Positions 50,701 through 59,755 are shown, numbered from the stretch's first letter. The stretch: DNA of 64,000 bases from Aldehydirespirator sp965205155 (GCA_965205155.1 OZ242033.1:2418001-2482000); one strand, 5' to 3'. Notes: a model not told the origin generated them from the letters alone. Made by a program: numbers and translations.

Positions 50701-53174
50701 GCGTGACGGAGTGGCAGCCGACGATGAGGGCGCGCCGCATCAACAACAGCCACGCCAAGGCCGGCTGCGGGAGCGACGTGGACTGCAGCGACCCCGTCGT
50801 GTTCGGCGGCAACCGCTTCTCCGTCAACGCCCCCAGGTACGGCGGGCTGCGCAGCTACCACGTCGAGGAGCTCACGGTGGAGTTCGTCGCTCGGTACGGC
50901 CACTCCGAAATCATTCGCCGCGTCACGCTCACCGTCCACGAGGACGAGCTCGGCTACAGCACGGTGAGCTTGAACGGCATGATGCTGGAGCTGACGGCAA
51001 ACCGGCAATCGATACAGTTGCCCATCCGCCGCCAGAACCGGGTGGGGAACACCAACACCTGGGTCTGGGGGTTTGAGAGCAGCGACGCCCTGGCCTGGGG
51101 CGCCTATTCGACGGTCGGGGTGCGCATCATCCCGGTCACCACCGGCCTGCAGACGGTGCGTGTCTACTACGACGAGATGCGGAACGGGCAGGCGGTGGAC
51201 GGCTTCGTGCGCTGGGACGTCGCACGGCCCAAGCCCCACGCGACGCTCGGCGAGGCGCTCATCGCCGTGATTCCGGGCGAGTTCGTCAGCCTCTACACCA
51301 GGGAGAAGGCGATCACCACCCATGCCAGGCTGCTGCTGCGCGGGGACTGGCCGGGCAGCACGATCGAGTACGGCAAGGGGGCCTGGGACGCTCCTCCGGC
51401 CAGCTTCACCGCGGTGGGCGCCGACGGGCTGACCGGGGCGATCGCGCTCAGCGCCGAGAAGAGCAACACCTACGTGTGGGTCAGGGTCACCAACGGCGAC
51501 CAGGTCCACACGCACCTGGTGATTATCGACCCGCCGCCGCGCACGTTCAAGGTGACCCCGGAGCTGCGCCTCACGGAGGGCGAGACGGGGCAGGTGACGG
51601 TGAGCCTGGGCAGCCCGGCGACCCGGGGCGGCGTGTCGTTCAACGTGAGCGCCGGCTACGGCGACGGCGGGGCGACCGCGGCTGACGTCGGCGAGATCGT
51701 GTCGACGGTCACGATCCCCGAGGGCCAGCGGAGCGCAAGCATCGCCGTGCCCATCGTGGACGACGAGGCGGTGGAGGACGACGAGAGCTTCACCGTGACG
51801 GTGTCGCACGTCGGCGAGCCGCTGTGGGCGGTGGAGCCCGCCAAGACCGGCGCGGCGACGGTGACCATCGACGACAACGACGAGCCGCCGGAGGGTCCCG
51901 AGCCGTGGAACATCCAGGTCACGCCGGGCGACGGCACGCTGACGGTGACGTGGAACATCTCCTCCCGCGCGGGATACGAGGACGCGGAGATCTGGCACGT
52001 CTTGCGGTGGAGCCAGGAGTTCGGCGTGTGGGCCAACCCGCGCGACCGCCGGGCCGTGGGCAAGAACGACGGCCTGTCGGTGGACCCCGGCGTGACCAGC
52101 TACACGATCACCGGGCTCAAGAACGGCGTGGCCACCGGCGTGTTCATCCGCTCGATGGTCGGCTACCGCACCAACATGAGCGAGCGCGACGGGAGCTCCA
52201 GCAAGTGGGTCCGCACCAAGGGCGCGCACACCACGCCGGTGGCCCCGCCCAACGAGTCGCCCACAGTTGCCGGCGCCATCGCAGACGCCGCCATCCCAAA
52301 CCAGAGCGGTACCAGCCAGGTATCGCTGTGGGGCGTGTTCAGCGACGCCGACGGCGACGACCTGACCGTCACGGCGGACTCGTCGGATGACAGCGTCGCC
52401 ACCGTGTCGGTGTCCGCCGACCACTCGACGCTCACGGTGAGCGCCCAGGCGCGGGGAACGGCAACCGTCACGGTCACCGCAGACGACGGCAACGGCGGCA
52501 CGGCCCAGGACAGCTTCACTGTCACGGTGAAGGCCGCGCCGGTGGTGGCCTCGGCCATCGCCGACGTGAGCGAGCTGGAGATCGACGCGACGCACGACGT
52601 CTCGCTGTCGGGCGTGTTCAGCGACGCCGACGGGGACGGCCTGACCGTCACCGCAGCGTCATCGAACACTGCGGTCGCGCAGATCTCGACCGCCATCGAC
52701 GCATCGACCGGGTCGGTGACCGCCGTCACGGTCACCGGCGTGGACGAGGGCACGGCCACCATGACCGTCACCGCCCAGGACTCCGACGGCAACCGGGTGA
52801 GCGACACGTTCGACGTGACGGTGCCCGCCGCGCAGCAGCAACAGCAGGCCGTGGAGCTGCCCGGCCCGGTGACCGAGCTGACGCTGACCGCCGACGGCGA
52901 CAAGGTCGTGGTCCGCTGGACAGCGCCCGACGTCGGGTCGGCTCCGAAGGGCTACATCGTGCACCTGAAGCCCGAAGGCGGCGACCGCGGCAGCGGCAAG
53001 ACCAAGCATCCCAACGCGCCCAAGACTCAGGTGACGTACAACAAGCTCGACGCGGGCCAGACCTACAACGTCTGGGTCCGAGCCCGAAACTCTCAAGGCA
53101 AGGGCGAGCGCGTCTACGCGACGATCACGCTGCCCACCGAGGAGTCGGACGATCCCCCGCCCGGCGACGCGTGA
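47769..53174 (+). CDS. giant secreted multi-domain adhesin-like protein (Calx-beta, Fn3)
   Basis: An 1801-residue exported protein. The signal peptide covers residues 19-47 (MLRVPLVSLLVLVAVALVSV, cut after ADAQ). Fn3-like domains lie at about 50-150 and 155-255. Three Calx-beta domains are at about 258-373, 375-488 and 489-602; the last two are near-copies 114 residues apart, with DDDDESVTLGFGTFPSG in both. A cadherin-like beta-sandwich (about 705-810) and a unique region with few Cys (815-1250) follow. Then come another Calx-beta (1260-1370), Fn3 (1375-1490), two Ig/cadherin-like repeats (FSDADGDDLTV, FSDADGDGLTV) and a final Fn3. No anchor motif seen. ATG 47769 has AGAGGA upstream. Likely calcium-binding surface or biofilm protein. 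Confidence 0.85.
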   Translation: MTARYKNEGSGRSRLGLRMLRVPLVSLLVLVAVALVSVFPAAPADAQSAPTGKAFITNVFRGVHLGYDVTWRDYVDDDTRRDASVTGYDVQYREKDTTSWSDHPHSGTSWFARITGLTVGKTYEFRVRKKNATGAGPWSDIEEAVQSVHSRPSGIDPPMWIRVTPGNTKATFTWSAPSFTGGRTLGGYRISVREADPPAGSTFGTKNVMVSGAGTTSGEVTGLTNGREYIANMRAVDADNLLGSASDWLTFTPRASTRQVSFAQSSYSVAEGASVTLTVNVSPALTTESSVNVITASGGTTAASSDYSVTGLTGLSLTLPANATTATFTVAAVADTDVEDPDEKIEYVLEAVQNADYVVSGSGDTAVVTITDDLPSVTVSFGAATYSVAEGSSVTVTVTLSADPKRTVTIPITKSNQGGATSADYSGVPANVTFNTGETSKSITFAATSDSVDDDDESVTLGFGTFPSGVSAGTTSTTSVSITDDDPPADVDAAFEQSSYTVAEGSSVTVKVTLSVAPERSITIPITKSDQGGATSADYSGVPASLTFGASDTEKSITFAATSDSVDDDDESVTLGFGTFPSGVSAGTTSTTSISITDDDTAGVTVSQTMLTVQDGATTTYTVVLDSQPTANVVVAATSGTPARATVAPASRTFTTTNWNTPQTFTVTGVASGSSTIRHAATSTDPKYPSSLSIGSVAVAVNPDDTTLSALSFSFSADGGVTFPGSGKLTPEFDPATRTYTMEISPSATHVKFTPTANHPDATITVNAVATASGASSAAIPVGAGRVTVAVTPPSGVVESYVFVLSSGGGGAAGELGNAVWTAALVMRDLNGTFLGCSTMTQFAAGDRCDNTSTLSQDTFYFAGGRGWSATDTESRGDNDWRFSRQYGGVRISELHTKNEGANAPRTLVLTFTQDVPESLRNSLTLVFDGRSFPLRDGISPQSAPNSIQWSDTGIAQNEHADDQVVDVGLYLNPVGPSVTEWQPTMRARRINNSHAKAGCGSDVDCSDPVVFGGNRFSVNAPRYGGLRSYHVEELTVEFVARYGHSEIIRRVTLTVHEDELGYSTVSLNGMMLELTANRQSIQLPIRRQNRVGNTNTWVWGFESSDALAWGAYSTVGVRIIPVTTGLQTVRVYYDEMRNGQAVDGFVRWDVARPKPHATLGEALIAVIPGEFVSLYTREKAITTHARLLLRGDWPGSTIEYGKGAWDAPPASFTAVGADGLTGAIALSAEKSNTYVWVRVTNGDQVHTHLVIIDPPPRTFKVTPELRLTEGETGQVTVSLGSPATRGGVSFNVSAGYGDGGATAADVGEIVSTVTIPEGQRSASIAVPIVDDEAVEDDESFTVTVSHVGEPLWAVEPAKTGAATVTIDDNDEPPEGPEPWNIQVTPGDGTLTVTWNISSRAGYEDAEIWHVLRWSQEFGVWANPRDRRAVGKNDGLSVDPGVTSYTITGLKNGVATGVFIRSMVGYRTNMSERDGSSSKWVRTKGAHTTPVAPPNESPTVAGAIADAAIPNQSGTSQVSLWGVFSDADGDDLTVTADSSDDSVATVSVSADHSTLTVSAQARGTATVTVTADDGNGGTAQDSFTVTVKAAPVVASAIADVSELEIDATHDVSLSGVFSDADGDGLTVTAASSNTAVAQISTAIDASTGSVTAVTVTGVDEGTATMTVTAQDSDGNRVSDTFDVTVPAAQQQQQAVELPGPVTELTLTADGDKVVVRWTAPDVGSAPKGYIVHLKPEGGDRGSGKTKHPNAPKTQVTYNKLDAGQTYNVWVRARNSQGKGERVYATITLPTEESDDPPPGDA

Positions 53175-53355
53175 TCCCGGGGGCGGGGGCGATTACGACC
53201 CTGAAGCCGTGCCTGTGCGCGATGCGGCCACGGTGATGATCCTGTCCAACGAGAACGATCCCCCCAGCGCTAGGCACACCCCCCGGCGCGAGACCGACCG
53301 ACCCGGCTGGGACCCGCCCCCGGCTCGAACCCCACAACCGCCGCCGAGGTAAGTG
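53175..53355 (+). pseudogene. frameshifted continuation of the giant protein
   Basis: Starting at 53173, one base out of frame with the giant gene, the sequence reads DPGGGGDYDPEAVPVRDA, then ATVMILSNENDPPSA, a Calx-beta-like end, and a Pro/Arg-rich tail. It stops at a TAA (53350-53352) just before the right direct repeat. It looks like a former C-terminal extension cut off by a small indel, or the remnant of an older neighbour. Confidence 0.35.
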
Positions 53356-53519
53356 ACCCCGTGGCTGACCGACCACATGCTGGTGGCCGACAAGTCGGGG
53401 GCCCGGGTGGCCTGGCTCACCCGCCGCAGAGCCTTCGCCCGGTTCATGTCCGCCCCGTTCCGCACCCGCGACCTCTTCGCCCACCTAGACACGGAGTGAC
53501 CGCTAGACGGTCAGAGAGG
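53356..53519. repeat. right copy of 164-bp direct repeat (orphan SDR 3' end)
   Basis: Repeats 46218-46381 exactly apart from two bases. It contains the last 48 codons of the NYC1-like SDR gene without the rest of that gene, then the real end of the ABC ATPase gene. It marks the right border of the inserted segment. Confidence 0.95.
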
Positions 53520-54279
53520 ACTCGAGCAGGACGCGCGTGTAGGGGTGTCGGGGATCCGCGAAGAGCGCCTCGGCCGGTTGCTGCTCGATGATCTCGCCCG
53601 CCCGCATGACGGCGATGCGGTCCGCGAGGTGTCGGGCGACGGCGAGATCATGGGTTATGAAGAGATAGGTCAGCGCGTGTTCGGCCTTGAGGCGCTGCAG
53701 GAGGTTGAGGACGCCGGCCTGGACCGACACGTCGAGAGCGGAGGTGGGTTCGTCGAAGATGATCATCGACGGTTCAAGAACCAGTGCCCGGGCCAGCACC
53801 GCGCGTTGAGCCTGGCCGCCGCTCAGCTCGTGGGGGTATCGATCGCGAACGGCGGGACTGAGCCCCAACGCGGTGAGCATCTCGTCGACGCGGTCCTTGC
53901 GCTCGGTGCGGCTGAGACCGGTGTGGACCCTGAGAGGCTCCCCTATCTGGGCTGCTATGGGTCTGCGGGGGCTGAGCGACAGCAGGGGGTTCTGAGCGAC
54001 CATCTGGATCCTGCGTCGCGTCTCGCGTCTGCGTCGGCCCTTGAGGCCGACCAGTTCGCGGCCGTCGAAGCGGATGCTGCCCGCTGCGGGGCGTGCTAGG
54101 CCGACTACTGCTTCGGCCAGGGTGGACTTGCCCGAACCTGACTCGCCCACCACGGAGAGTGTCTCGGCGCGACGCACTTCCAGCTGAAGGTCCTTGATGG
54201 CCTTGACCAAGCGTCGACGGCCGCGGTGGTGGCCCCGATACTCGACTCGCAGGTCCTGAATCGACAGCAGCGGGTTCAT
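53503..54279 (-). CDS. oligopeptide ABC transporter ATPase (DppF-like)
   Basis: A 258-residue cytoplasmic ATPase powering peptide import. Walker A is GESGSGKST, the Q-loop is QMVAQNP, the signature is LSGGQAQRA, Walker B is MIIFDEPTSAL and the switch His is in FITHDL. HPYTRVLLESSLTV at the end is typical of the Dpp/Opp F subunit, though the family's C-terminal extension is short. The start is the ATG at 54277-54279, which overlaps the DppD-like stop. Its final codons lie in the right direct repeat. Confidence 0.9.
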   Translation of the reverse strand: MNPLLSIQDLRVEYRGHHRGRRRLVKAIKDLQLEVRRAETLSVVGESGSGKSTLAEAVVGLARPAAGSIRFDGRELVGLKGRRRRETRRRIQMVAQNPLLSLSPRRPIAAQIGEPLRVHTGLSRTERKDRVDEMLTALGLSPAVRDRYPHELSGGQAQRAVLARALVLEPSMIIFDEPTSALDVSVQAGVLNLLQRLKAEHALTYLFITHDLAVARHLADRIAVMRAGEIIEQQPAEALFADPRHPYTRVLLESSLTV

Positions 54280-55244
54280 GTCTGCGGCTCCACGAGGACA
54301 CACGCGGCTTCATGGCCCGCCCCGAGTGGACGGAGGGCCGGCTGGTCCGAATGGCAGACTTCGCGGGAGTGCAGGCAGCGGGGGGCGAATGCGCAGCCGG
54401 AGATCTCGTGGCGGCCGTCGGGGACCAGTCCGGGGATCGAGTCGAGCTCGGCGCCAACGGCCTCCGGGCGGGGCACCGACGAGAGAAGGGCTTGTGTGTA
54501 GGGGTGGCCGGGCGCGGTCAGCACCTGCGCGGTCGCGCCGGTCTCGGCGACCTGTCCGGCGTAGAGCACGACCACTCGATTGCAGACCCGCCGGATCACG
54601 GCAAGGTCGTGGCTGATCAGCACCACCGCGAGGCGGTGCCGGTCCCGGAGTTCGGCGATCAGGTCGAGGACCTGACTCTGGGTGGTCACATCCAGCGCGG
54701 TGGTGGGCTCGTCGGCGATGAGCAGTCGCGGCTTCTGCGCCAGAGCGAGGGCGATCACCGCCCGCTGGCTCATGCCGCCGGAGAACTCATGGGGATATGC
54801 GTCCAACAGCTGCTCCGGTTCGCTGAGCCCAGCTTGAGCCAGCAGGTCGCGCAGGACTCCGCGATCCCTGGTGCCGGCCGCGAACTGGAGCTGCTGGCCG
54901 ACGGTGAACACAGGATTCAACGCGGCGCCGGGGTTCTGGTAGACGAGAGCGGCCGCAGACTGCAGCCCGCCGTCCATGCTCACGGGCTCGCCGTCGAAGC
55001 GCACGGCGCCCTCGACGCTGGCCGTGGCCGGCAGCAGCCCGAGCAGAGCGCGGAACAGCACGGACTTGCCGCATCCGGACTCGCCCGCCACCCCCAGTAT
55101 CTCGCCTCGCTTCACATGCAGTGAGACGCCCCGCACAGCGCGGACCGGCCCGGTGGGCGCATTGAACGTGACACGGAGCCCCTCCACCTCCAGCAGTGCA
55201 GTCCCGGCGACGGGATCGGACTCGTCGATGTGTCTGGCCGCCAT
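54276..55244 (-). CDS. oligopeptide ABC transporter ATPase (DppD-like)
   Basis: A 322-residue ATPase. Walker A is GESGCGKSV, the signature is FSGGMSQRA, Walker B is LLIADEPTTAL and the switch His is in ISHDLAV. The C-terminal oligopeptide/dipeptide extension is present with CAFAPRCLHSREVC, Cys residues that bind an iron-sulfur cluster in DppD. The start is the ATG at 55242-55244, where the domain begins; the longer open frame overlaps the permease gene. It pairs with the downstream DppF-like subunit through an ATGA overlap. Confidence 0.91.
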   Translation of the reverse strand: MAARHIDESDPVAGTALLEVEGLRVTFNAPTGPVRAVRGVSLHVKRGEILGVAGESGCGKSVLFRALLGLLPATASVEGAVRFDGEPVSMDGGLQSAAALVYQNPGAALNPVFTVGQQLQFAAGTRDRGVLRDLLAQAGLSEPEQLLDAYPHEFSGGMSQRAVIALALAQKPRLLIADEPTTALDVTTQSQVLDLIAELRDRHRLAVVLISHDLAVIRRVCNRVVVLYAGQVAETGATAQVLTAPGHPYTQALLSSVPRPEAVGAELDSIPGLVPDGRHEISGCAFAPRCLHSREVCHSDQPALRPLGAGHEAACVLVEPQT

Positions 55245-55246
55245 GG

Positions 55247-56164
55247 CTAGCCCTGCCTGGTCCTGGGGTCGGTCACGTCGCGAACGACGTCGCCTGCGAG
55301 GTTGAAGGCCATGGCGACTATGACGATGGCTGCGCCGGCGAAGCCGGCGATCCACCACTGGCCTGACAGCACGTACTGGCGTCCCTCGGAGATCATGGTT
55401 CCCCAGTCGGCGGTCGGCGGACGCGGCCCGAGCCCGACGAAGCTCAATCCGGCCGCGGTGAGCACGGCTGCGCCCAGATCGGCGGTGCCCTGAACCCAGA
55501 CGGGCGCCATGGCGTTGGGAACGATGTGCAGCGCGACGATGCGCCGATGGGGCACTCCGATGGCTTGCAGAGCCTTGATGTAGGGCCTCTCGCGCAGACT
55601 CAGCACCTGGGAGCGCACCTGGCGCGCGTACCACGGCCACCAGGACACCGCGATCGCGATGACTGTGTTGCGAAGGCTCGCACCCAGCGCCGCGGCCACC
55701 AGCACCGCCAGCAGGAGAGGGGGGAACGCCAGGAACGTGTCGGTGACCCGCATCAGGGCCTCGTCCACCCAGCGCCCGAAATAGCCGGCCATCGCGCCGA
55801 CCACCACCCCGACCGCGACCGACAGCGCCACAACCCCGAAGGCGACGACCAGCGCGGTTCGGGCACCGAAGAGCAGCCGGGCGAGCACGTCCCGCCCCAG
55901 GTCGTCGGTGCCCAGCCAATGGGTCCAGCCAGGCCCCTGCAGTCTTGCGGGCAGCTCCGGCACCCCGCGACCCGCGTCCGCATACGGTGTGAGCCACGGG
56001 GCGAGCAATGCCGCCAAGATGAACAGCGCTACGACGGTTGCCGCGGCCATCCCCAGCCGGCTGCGGCGGTAGTGCCAGAGCGCGCCCCCAGGGGCCGCGA
56101 TGTTCATGCGTGCTCCGAGACGGCCGAGGCCGAACCGGCGAGCGGGCAGCGCGGTCCGGGTCAT
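55247..56164 (-). CDS. oligopeptide ABC transporter permease (DppC-like)
   Basis: A 305-residue inner-membrane permease. An N-terminal helix (about 37-58) is followed by HWLGTDDLGRDVLARLLFGAR, a DppC hallmark, then about five helices with the EAA loop EALQAIGVP-like KALQAIGVPHRRIVALHIVPN. LSFVGLGPRPPTADWGTMI closes the family pattern. ATG 56162-56164 sits in the first copy of a 41-bp duplication that also covers the DppB-like stop. Confidence 0.9.
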   Translation of the reverse strand: MTRTALPARRFGLGRLGARMNIAAPGGALWHYRRSRLGMAAATVVALFILAALLAPWLTPYADAGRGVPELPARLQGPGWTHWLGTDDLGRDVLARLLFGARTALVVAFGVVALSVAVGVVVGAMAGYFGRWVDEALMRVTDTFLAFPPLLLAVLVAAALGASLRNTVIAIAVSWWPWYARQVRSQVLSLRERPYIKALQAIGVPHRRIVALHIVPNAMAPVWVQGTADLGAAVLTAAGLSFVGLGPRPPTADWGTMISEGRQYVLSGQWWIAGFAGAAIVIVAMAFNLAGDVVRDVTDPRTRQG

Positions 56165-56238
56165 CCGAGCCGCACCCGCGGATCCATCCGCACCTGGTGG
56201 GTCATCCGAGCCGCACCCGCGGATCCATCCGCACCTGG
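56158..56238. repeat. 41-bp tandem duplication at the dppB/dppC junction
   Basis: Two perfect 40-bp copies (56158-56197 and 56199-56238) encode the last codons and stop of the DppB-like permease and, in the first copy, the overlapping start of the DppC-like gene. An ancestral ATGA overlap was evidently pulled 41 bp apart, leaving a pseudo-tail MDPRVRLG before the dppC-like start. Confidence 0.92.
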
Positions 56239-57227
56239 ATCAGGTCCAGGACGAGGTTCACTGCTACGTACACCACCGTGATCACCAGCGCGGCGGCCGT
56301 GATCACCGGGAAGTCAACCCGGACAACGGCGTCAGTCAGGTACTTGCCCAGCCCGGGCCAGGCGAATACCGCCTCCACCAAGAATGCGCTCGACACCGAG
56401 TAGGCGAACGTCAACCCGAGCACGGTCAGGGCGGGCAGCAGGGCGTTCTTGAGCGCCAGGCGGCTGAGCACGGTGCGCCGGGGTACCTGAGCGACCGTCG
56501 CGGCCTCGATGTAGTCGCTGCCGAGCACCTCCAGCATCTCGCCTCGTATCAGCCTGATGGTCAGCCCCAACGGGTAGGCGGCCATGACCGCCACCGGCAT
56601 CGCGAGATGAACTGCCACGTCGGCGAGGTTGGACCAACTGCCCGACAGCGCCGCATCGATCAGGAAGAAGCCGGTCGGCTCGCTGAAGCTCGTGGCCGAG
56701 TCCGTGCGCCCCGCCAGTGGCAGCCACCCCAGCTTCGACGCCAGGAGCAGCTGCAGCAGGAGAGCCGACCAGAAGACGGGAATCGACACCCCTGCGACCG
56801 CGAACAACCGGATCGAGGTGTCGCCGATGCGGCGATGGCGGGCCGCGGCCGCCACTCCGGCCGGGATTCCCAGCAGCATCGACAGCGCGGTGGCCGCGAG
56901 CGCCAACTCCAATGTGGCGGGCAGGAAGCGGCGAAGATCCTGCGCGATCGGTCGCTTCGTGGCAAACGACACCCCGAGGTCGCCCCGCACCAGGTCTCCC
57001 AGGTACGAGACGTACTGCGACAGGACCGGGGCATCGAGGTTCAGGTCCCGGCGAACCTGCTCCACCTGCTCGGGCCGGGCCCGCGCCCCGGCATACAGCG
57101 AGGCCGGGTCGGACGGCACCAGCCGTGACACCACGAAGGTGATCGTCACCACGCCCAGCACCACCAGCAGGCTCGTGAGCACCCGCCGCAGCACGTACCT
57201 CGCGCGGTCGCCTCGTAGACCCTTCAT
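56202..57227 (-). CDS. oligopeptide ABC transporter permease (DppB-like)
   Basis: A 341-residue permease. YVLRRVLTSLLVVLGVVTITFVVSRL is the N-terminal helix, followed by the periplasmic loop RRDLNLDAPVLSQYVSYL. GDLGVSF, five more helices and the EAA loop YIEAATVAQVPRRTVLSRLALKNAL match DppB. It forms the translocation path with the DppC-like subunit for di- or oligopeptides. Start is the ATG at 57225-57227. The region 57228-57367 towards the binding-protein gene shows no clear terminator. Confidence 0.91.
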   Translation of the reverse strand: MKGLRGDRARYVLRRVLTSLLVVLGVVTITFVVSRLVPSDPASLYAGARARPEQVEQVRRDLNLDAPVLSQYVSYLGDLVRGDLGVSFATKRPIAQDLRRFLPATLELALAATALSMLLGIPAGVAAAARHRRIGDTSIRLFAVAGVSIPVFWSALLLQLLLASKLGWLPLAGRTDSATSFSEPTGFFLIDAALSGSWSNLADVAVHLAMPVAVMAAYPLGLTIRLIRGEMLEVLGSDYIEAATVAQVPRRTVLSRLALKNALLPALTVLGLTFAYSVSSAFLVEAVFAWPGLGKYLTDAVVRVDFPVITAAALVITVVYVAVNLVLDLIQVRMDPRVRLG

Positions 57228-57367
57228 GGATCCGCCTCGTCAGCCCTGCCTGGAACCGGAATCCATCATGGCTCGCCGGGGTGAACGACGCAGGATCGTC
57301 GATTCCGGGTCAGGACCGGGAGGTTGCCGCCCTCAGTGGACCGCAGCCTCAGGAGCCCGGCACCGTG

Positions 57368-59101
57368 CTAGCCGGTGCGCCTCAGGTCATGGAACCGGAC
57401 GACGTTCGCGTAGGCCGGATTCGGCGTGTACCCGGTGATGTCGGCTCCGATCACCGAGACGCTGGGCACGTCCAGCATGAACACTGCCGCGTTGTCCTCC
57501 ATGAGGATCTGCTGGGCCTGCCGGAACATGTCGCTGGCGGCGTCGGTGTCTGTTCCGCTGGTGGCGTCAGCGGCATCGAGGAGAGCATCGAAGTCCGGGT
57601 TGCTGTAGTAGCCGAGGTTGAAGAACGGGGCTTCCTCGGAGCGATACAGCGAGTACAGGAAGTCGGTCGGCGTCACATACGTCGGGTACCAGAACATGGT
57701 GAACACGTCCTGAGCGTTGGCGGGGTCGCCCTGGGCGATCGCCCATCGCGCGTCCCAGGTGAGAGGCTCGAGTTCGAGGTCCACGCCGATGGAGGCCAGG
57801 TTGGCCTTCCAGACCTCGCCGATCTGCTCCTGCTCCACCTCGCCGACGTCGTAGCTGTAGGTCAGCGAGAGGTCCTGAACCCCGGCCCCGGAAAGGAGCT
57901 CAGCGGCCCGGCTCAGGTCGGTTTGCGGCAGGCTCACGTCGGTGGTCGAGCCCCAGATGGTCTGCGGTATCGGCCCTACAGCCCGGGTGGCTTCCCCGCC
58001 GTAGAGATTGTCGACCACATCGTCATAGGGGAAGGAGAGCACGAGGGCCTCGCGCACATCGGCTGAGAGACGGACGTTGTTCAGCAGCCCGAAGAGGTTC
58101 GTCATCGAGAGGCCTCGCACCACTGAGAGGCTGTCGTCCTCACCCAGCGAGGGATAGGCGTCGAACGGCAGGTTGAAGGTGAAGTCGGCGTCGCCGCTGC
58201 GGATCATCTGTTCGGCCAGCACCGGATCCTCGATGATGCGAAGCTCGATCTCGTCGAACTGGCCGTCGGACCAGCCGCCCCAGTAGGCGTCGTGCCGCGC
58301 CAGGACCACGTTCTCGTTGGGAGACACCGACTCGATCGTGTACGGGCCCGTGCCGGCTCCGTTGCCGTCGTTGAACCACTGGCTGTCCTGTGCCGCGGAG
58401 TCGGGGCTCATGATGTAGGCCGCGAAGCTCGACGACATGACCAGGTCGAGCGGGGCAGGCCAGGCGAGGCTGAAGCTGATGGTCAGGTCGTCCACGGCTT
58501 CCATGGACGCGATCGGAAGGAAGATGAACGCCGCGCCGAGCCCGAGATCGATGGTCCTCTGCAGCGAGGTCCTCACCGCTTCGGCGTTGAACGGAGAACC
58601 GTCGTGGAACGTGACACCCTCGCGCAGCTTGAATGTCCATGCGGTGGCGTCGTCGTTCGACTCCCACTCCACGGCGAGACCGGGGGACAGCAGCTCCGAC
58701 GATCCGGGCGGATTGAACCTGGTCAAGGTCTCGTAGACGTTCTGGAGCACGATGTGCTCCGCGGAGAACGCCGACGACGGGTCGAGGTCTACGAAGGGAA
58801 ACGCGCTGGCATACACGAAGCGGCCCGCGCTCGCCACTGCGTCGGTGCCGTCCTCCGGAGCGGCATCGTCGGCTGCGGCGTCAGGCTCGGACTCCGCGGT
58901 GTCGGCGTCGGTCGAGGTTTCGTCCGCGGCAGGTTCTGAAGCGTCCGTCTCGGCCGCGCCGTCCTGCTGGTCGCTGTCGCTGGGCGCTACGTCCGTGCCG
59001 CCGGCCGCGGCGCTGTCTGCGGCTTGATCGTCCTCGTCGCCGCAGGCAGCGGCCAGCAGAGCCAGCACCGACAGTGCCGCCAGTGTGCGTCTGATCATCA
59101 T
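57368..59101 (-). CDS. peptide ABC transporter substrate-binding lipoprotein (family 5)
   Basis: A 577-residue extracellular binding protein. The lipoprotein signal is LSVLALLAAACGDED (Cys about 20). A long acidic, low-complexity linker (residues 25-95, Asp/Ala/Glu/Ser) follows. The SBP_bac_5 domain has YETLTRFNPP, AVEWESNDDATAWTFKLREGVTFHDGSPFNAEAV and GTGPYTIES. The double ATG at 59096-59101 has a GAGAGGGG site upstream. First gene of the transporter operon, divergent from an Lrp/AsnC regulator. Confidence 0.9.
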   Translation of the reverse strand: MMIRRTLAALSVLALLAAACGDEDDQAADSAAAGGTDVAPSDSDQQDGAAETDASEPAADETSTDADTAESEPDAAADDAAPEDGTDAVASAGRFVYASAFPFVDLDPSSAFSAEHIVLQNVYETLTRFNPPGSSELLSPGLAVEWESNDDATAWTFKLREGVTFHDGSPFNAEAVRTSLQRTIDLGLGAAFIFLPIASMEAVDDLTISFSLAWPAPLDLVMSSSFAAYIMSPDSAAQDSQWFNDGNGAGTGPYTIESVSPNENVVLARHDAYWGGWSDGQFDEIELRIIEDPVLAEQMIRSGDADFTFNLPFDAYPSLGEDDSLSVVRGLSMTNLFGLLNNVRLSADVREALVLSFPYDDVVDNLYGGEATRAVGPIPQTIWGSTTDVSLPQTDLSRAAELLSGAGVQDLSLTYSYDVGEVEQEQIGEVWKANLASIGVDLELEPLTWDARWAIAQGDPANAQDVFTMFWYPTYVTPTDFLYSLYRSEEAPFFNLGYYSNPDFDALLDAADATSGTDTDAASDMFRQAQQILMEDNAAVFMLDVPSVSVIGADITGYTPNPAYANVVRFHDLRRTG

Positions 59102-59236
59102 GGGAACGCCCCTCTCACTCCAGTCCCGACGTATGATCCAAAGCCACGAGAGCGTGGCTTCGTTGCCACCAGATATTAGCATATTGTGCCTATATCGTCA
59201 CAAATCTTAGTGAAAGTATCCTAGAAAGTCCAAGAT
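59102..59236. promoter_or_regulatory. AT-rich divergent promoter with short palindromes
   Basis: Bases 59160-59236 are strongly AT-rich. TTGTG (59184-59188) and CACAA (59199-59203) form an inverted repeat with a 10-base spacer; GATAT...ATATC overlaps it. This is a plausible site for the Lrp/AsnC-type regulator encoded next door, controlling itself and the peptide transporter. Confidence 0.5.
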
Positions 59237-59755
59237 TTGAAGCTAGACGACCTAGACCAAGCCATCCTTAGGGTCCTCAGCGGAGACGCACGCGCCACCT
59301 ACAGCGAGATCTCCAAAGTCGTGGGCGTGTCGGTCAGCACCGTGCGCAACCGGATCACGGCCATGCGCGCCTCGGGCTCCCTGCATCTCAGGGTGTGGCT
59401 GGACCCGCGTCGGGCCGGGATCGGCCTGGCCGCCACATTCCTGATGAGGGTCCAGCCCGGCAAGCTCGCACAGGTCACGGAGGAACTCGTCGCTCTCGGC
59501 GCCACCGGCTACATCGCCACCCTCGCCGGTGATCACGACCTGATGGTGGACGCCTTCTGCCGCGATGTGTCCCACCTCGAACACGTGCTGCACCATGAGA
59601 TCCAAACCATCGACGGCGTGCTGTCGGTCACCTCGTACCTGATCACCGACATCAAGTACGAGTCCGACATCAACCTCACGGACCTGCTCAACGGCCCTGT
59701 GGTCTCCTCCGCCGAGGAGAGTGCCAGGCCGGCCAAACGGAACCCGCCGAGGTAG
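59237..59755 (+). CDS. Lrp/AsnC family transcriptional regulator
   Basis: A 172-residue regulator. The N-terminal helix-turn-helix is LDDLDQAILRVLSGDARATYSEISKVVG... with SVSTVRNRITAM as recognition helix. The C-terminal RAM/AsnC ligand domain has FLMRVQPGKLAQVTEELVAL, ATLAGDHDLMVDAFCRD and IDGVLSVTSYLITDIKY. Such regulators sense amino acids. It starts at TTG 59237 and diverges from the peptide-transporter operon, which it probably controls; it is followed by the M29-like peptidase gene. Confidence 0.92.
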   Translation: MKLDDLDQAILRVLSGDARATYSEISKVVGVSVSTVRNRITAMRASGSLHLRVWLDPRRAGIGLAATFLMRVQPGKLAQVTEELVALGATGYIATLAGDHDLMVDAFCRDVSHLEHVLHHEIQTIDGVLSVTSYLITDIKYESDINLTDLLNGPVVSSAEESARPAKRNPPR

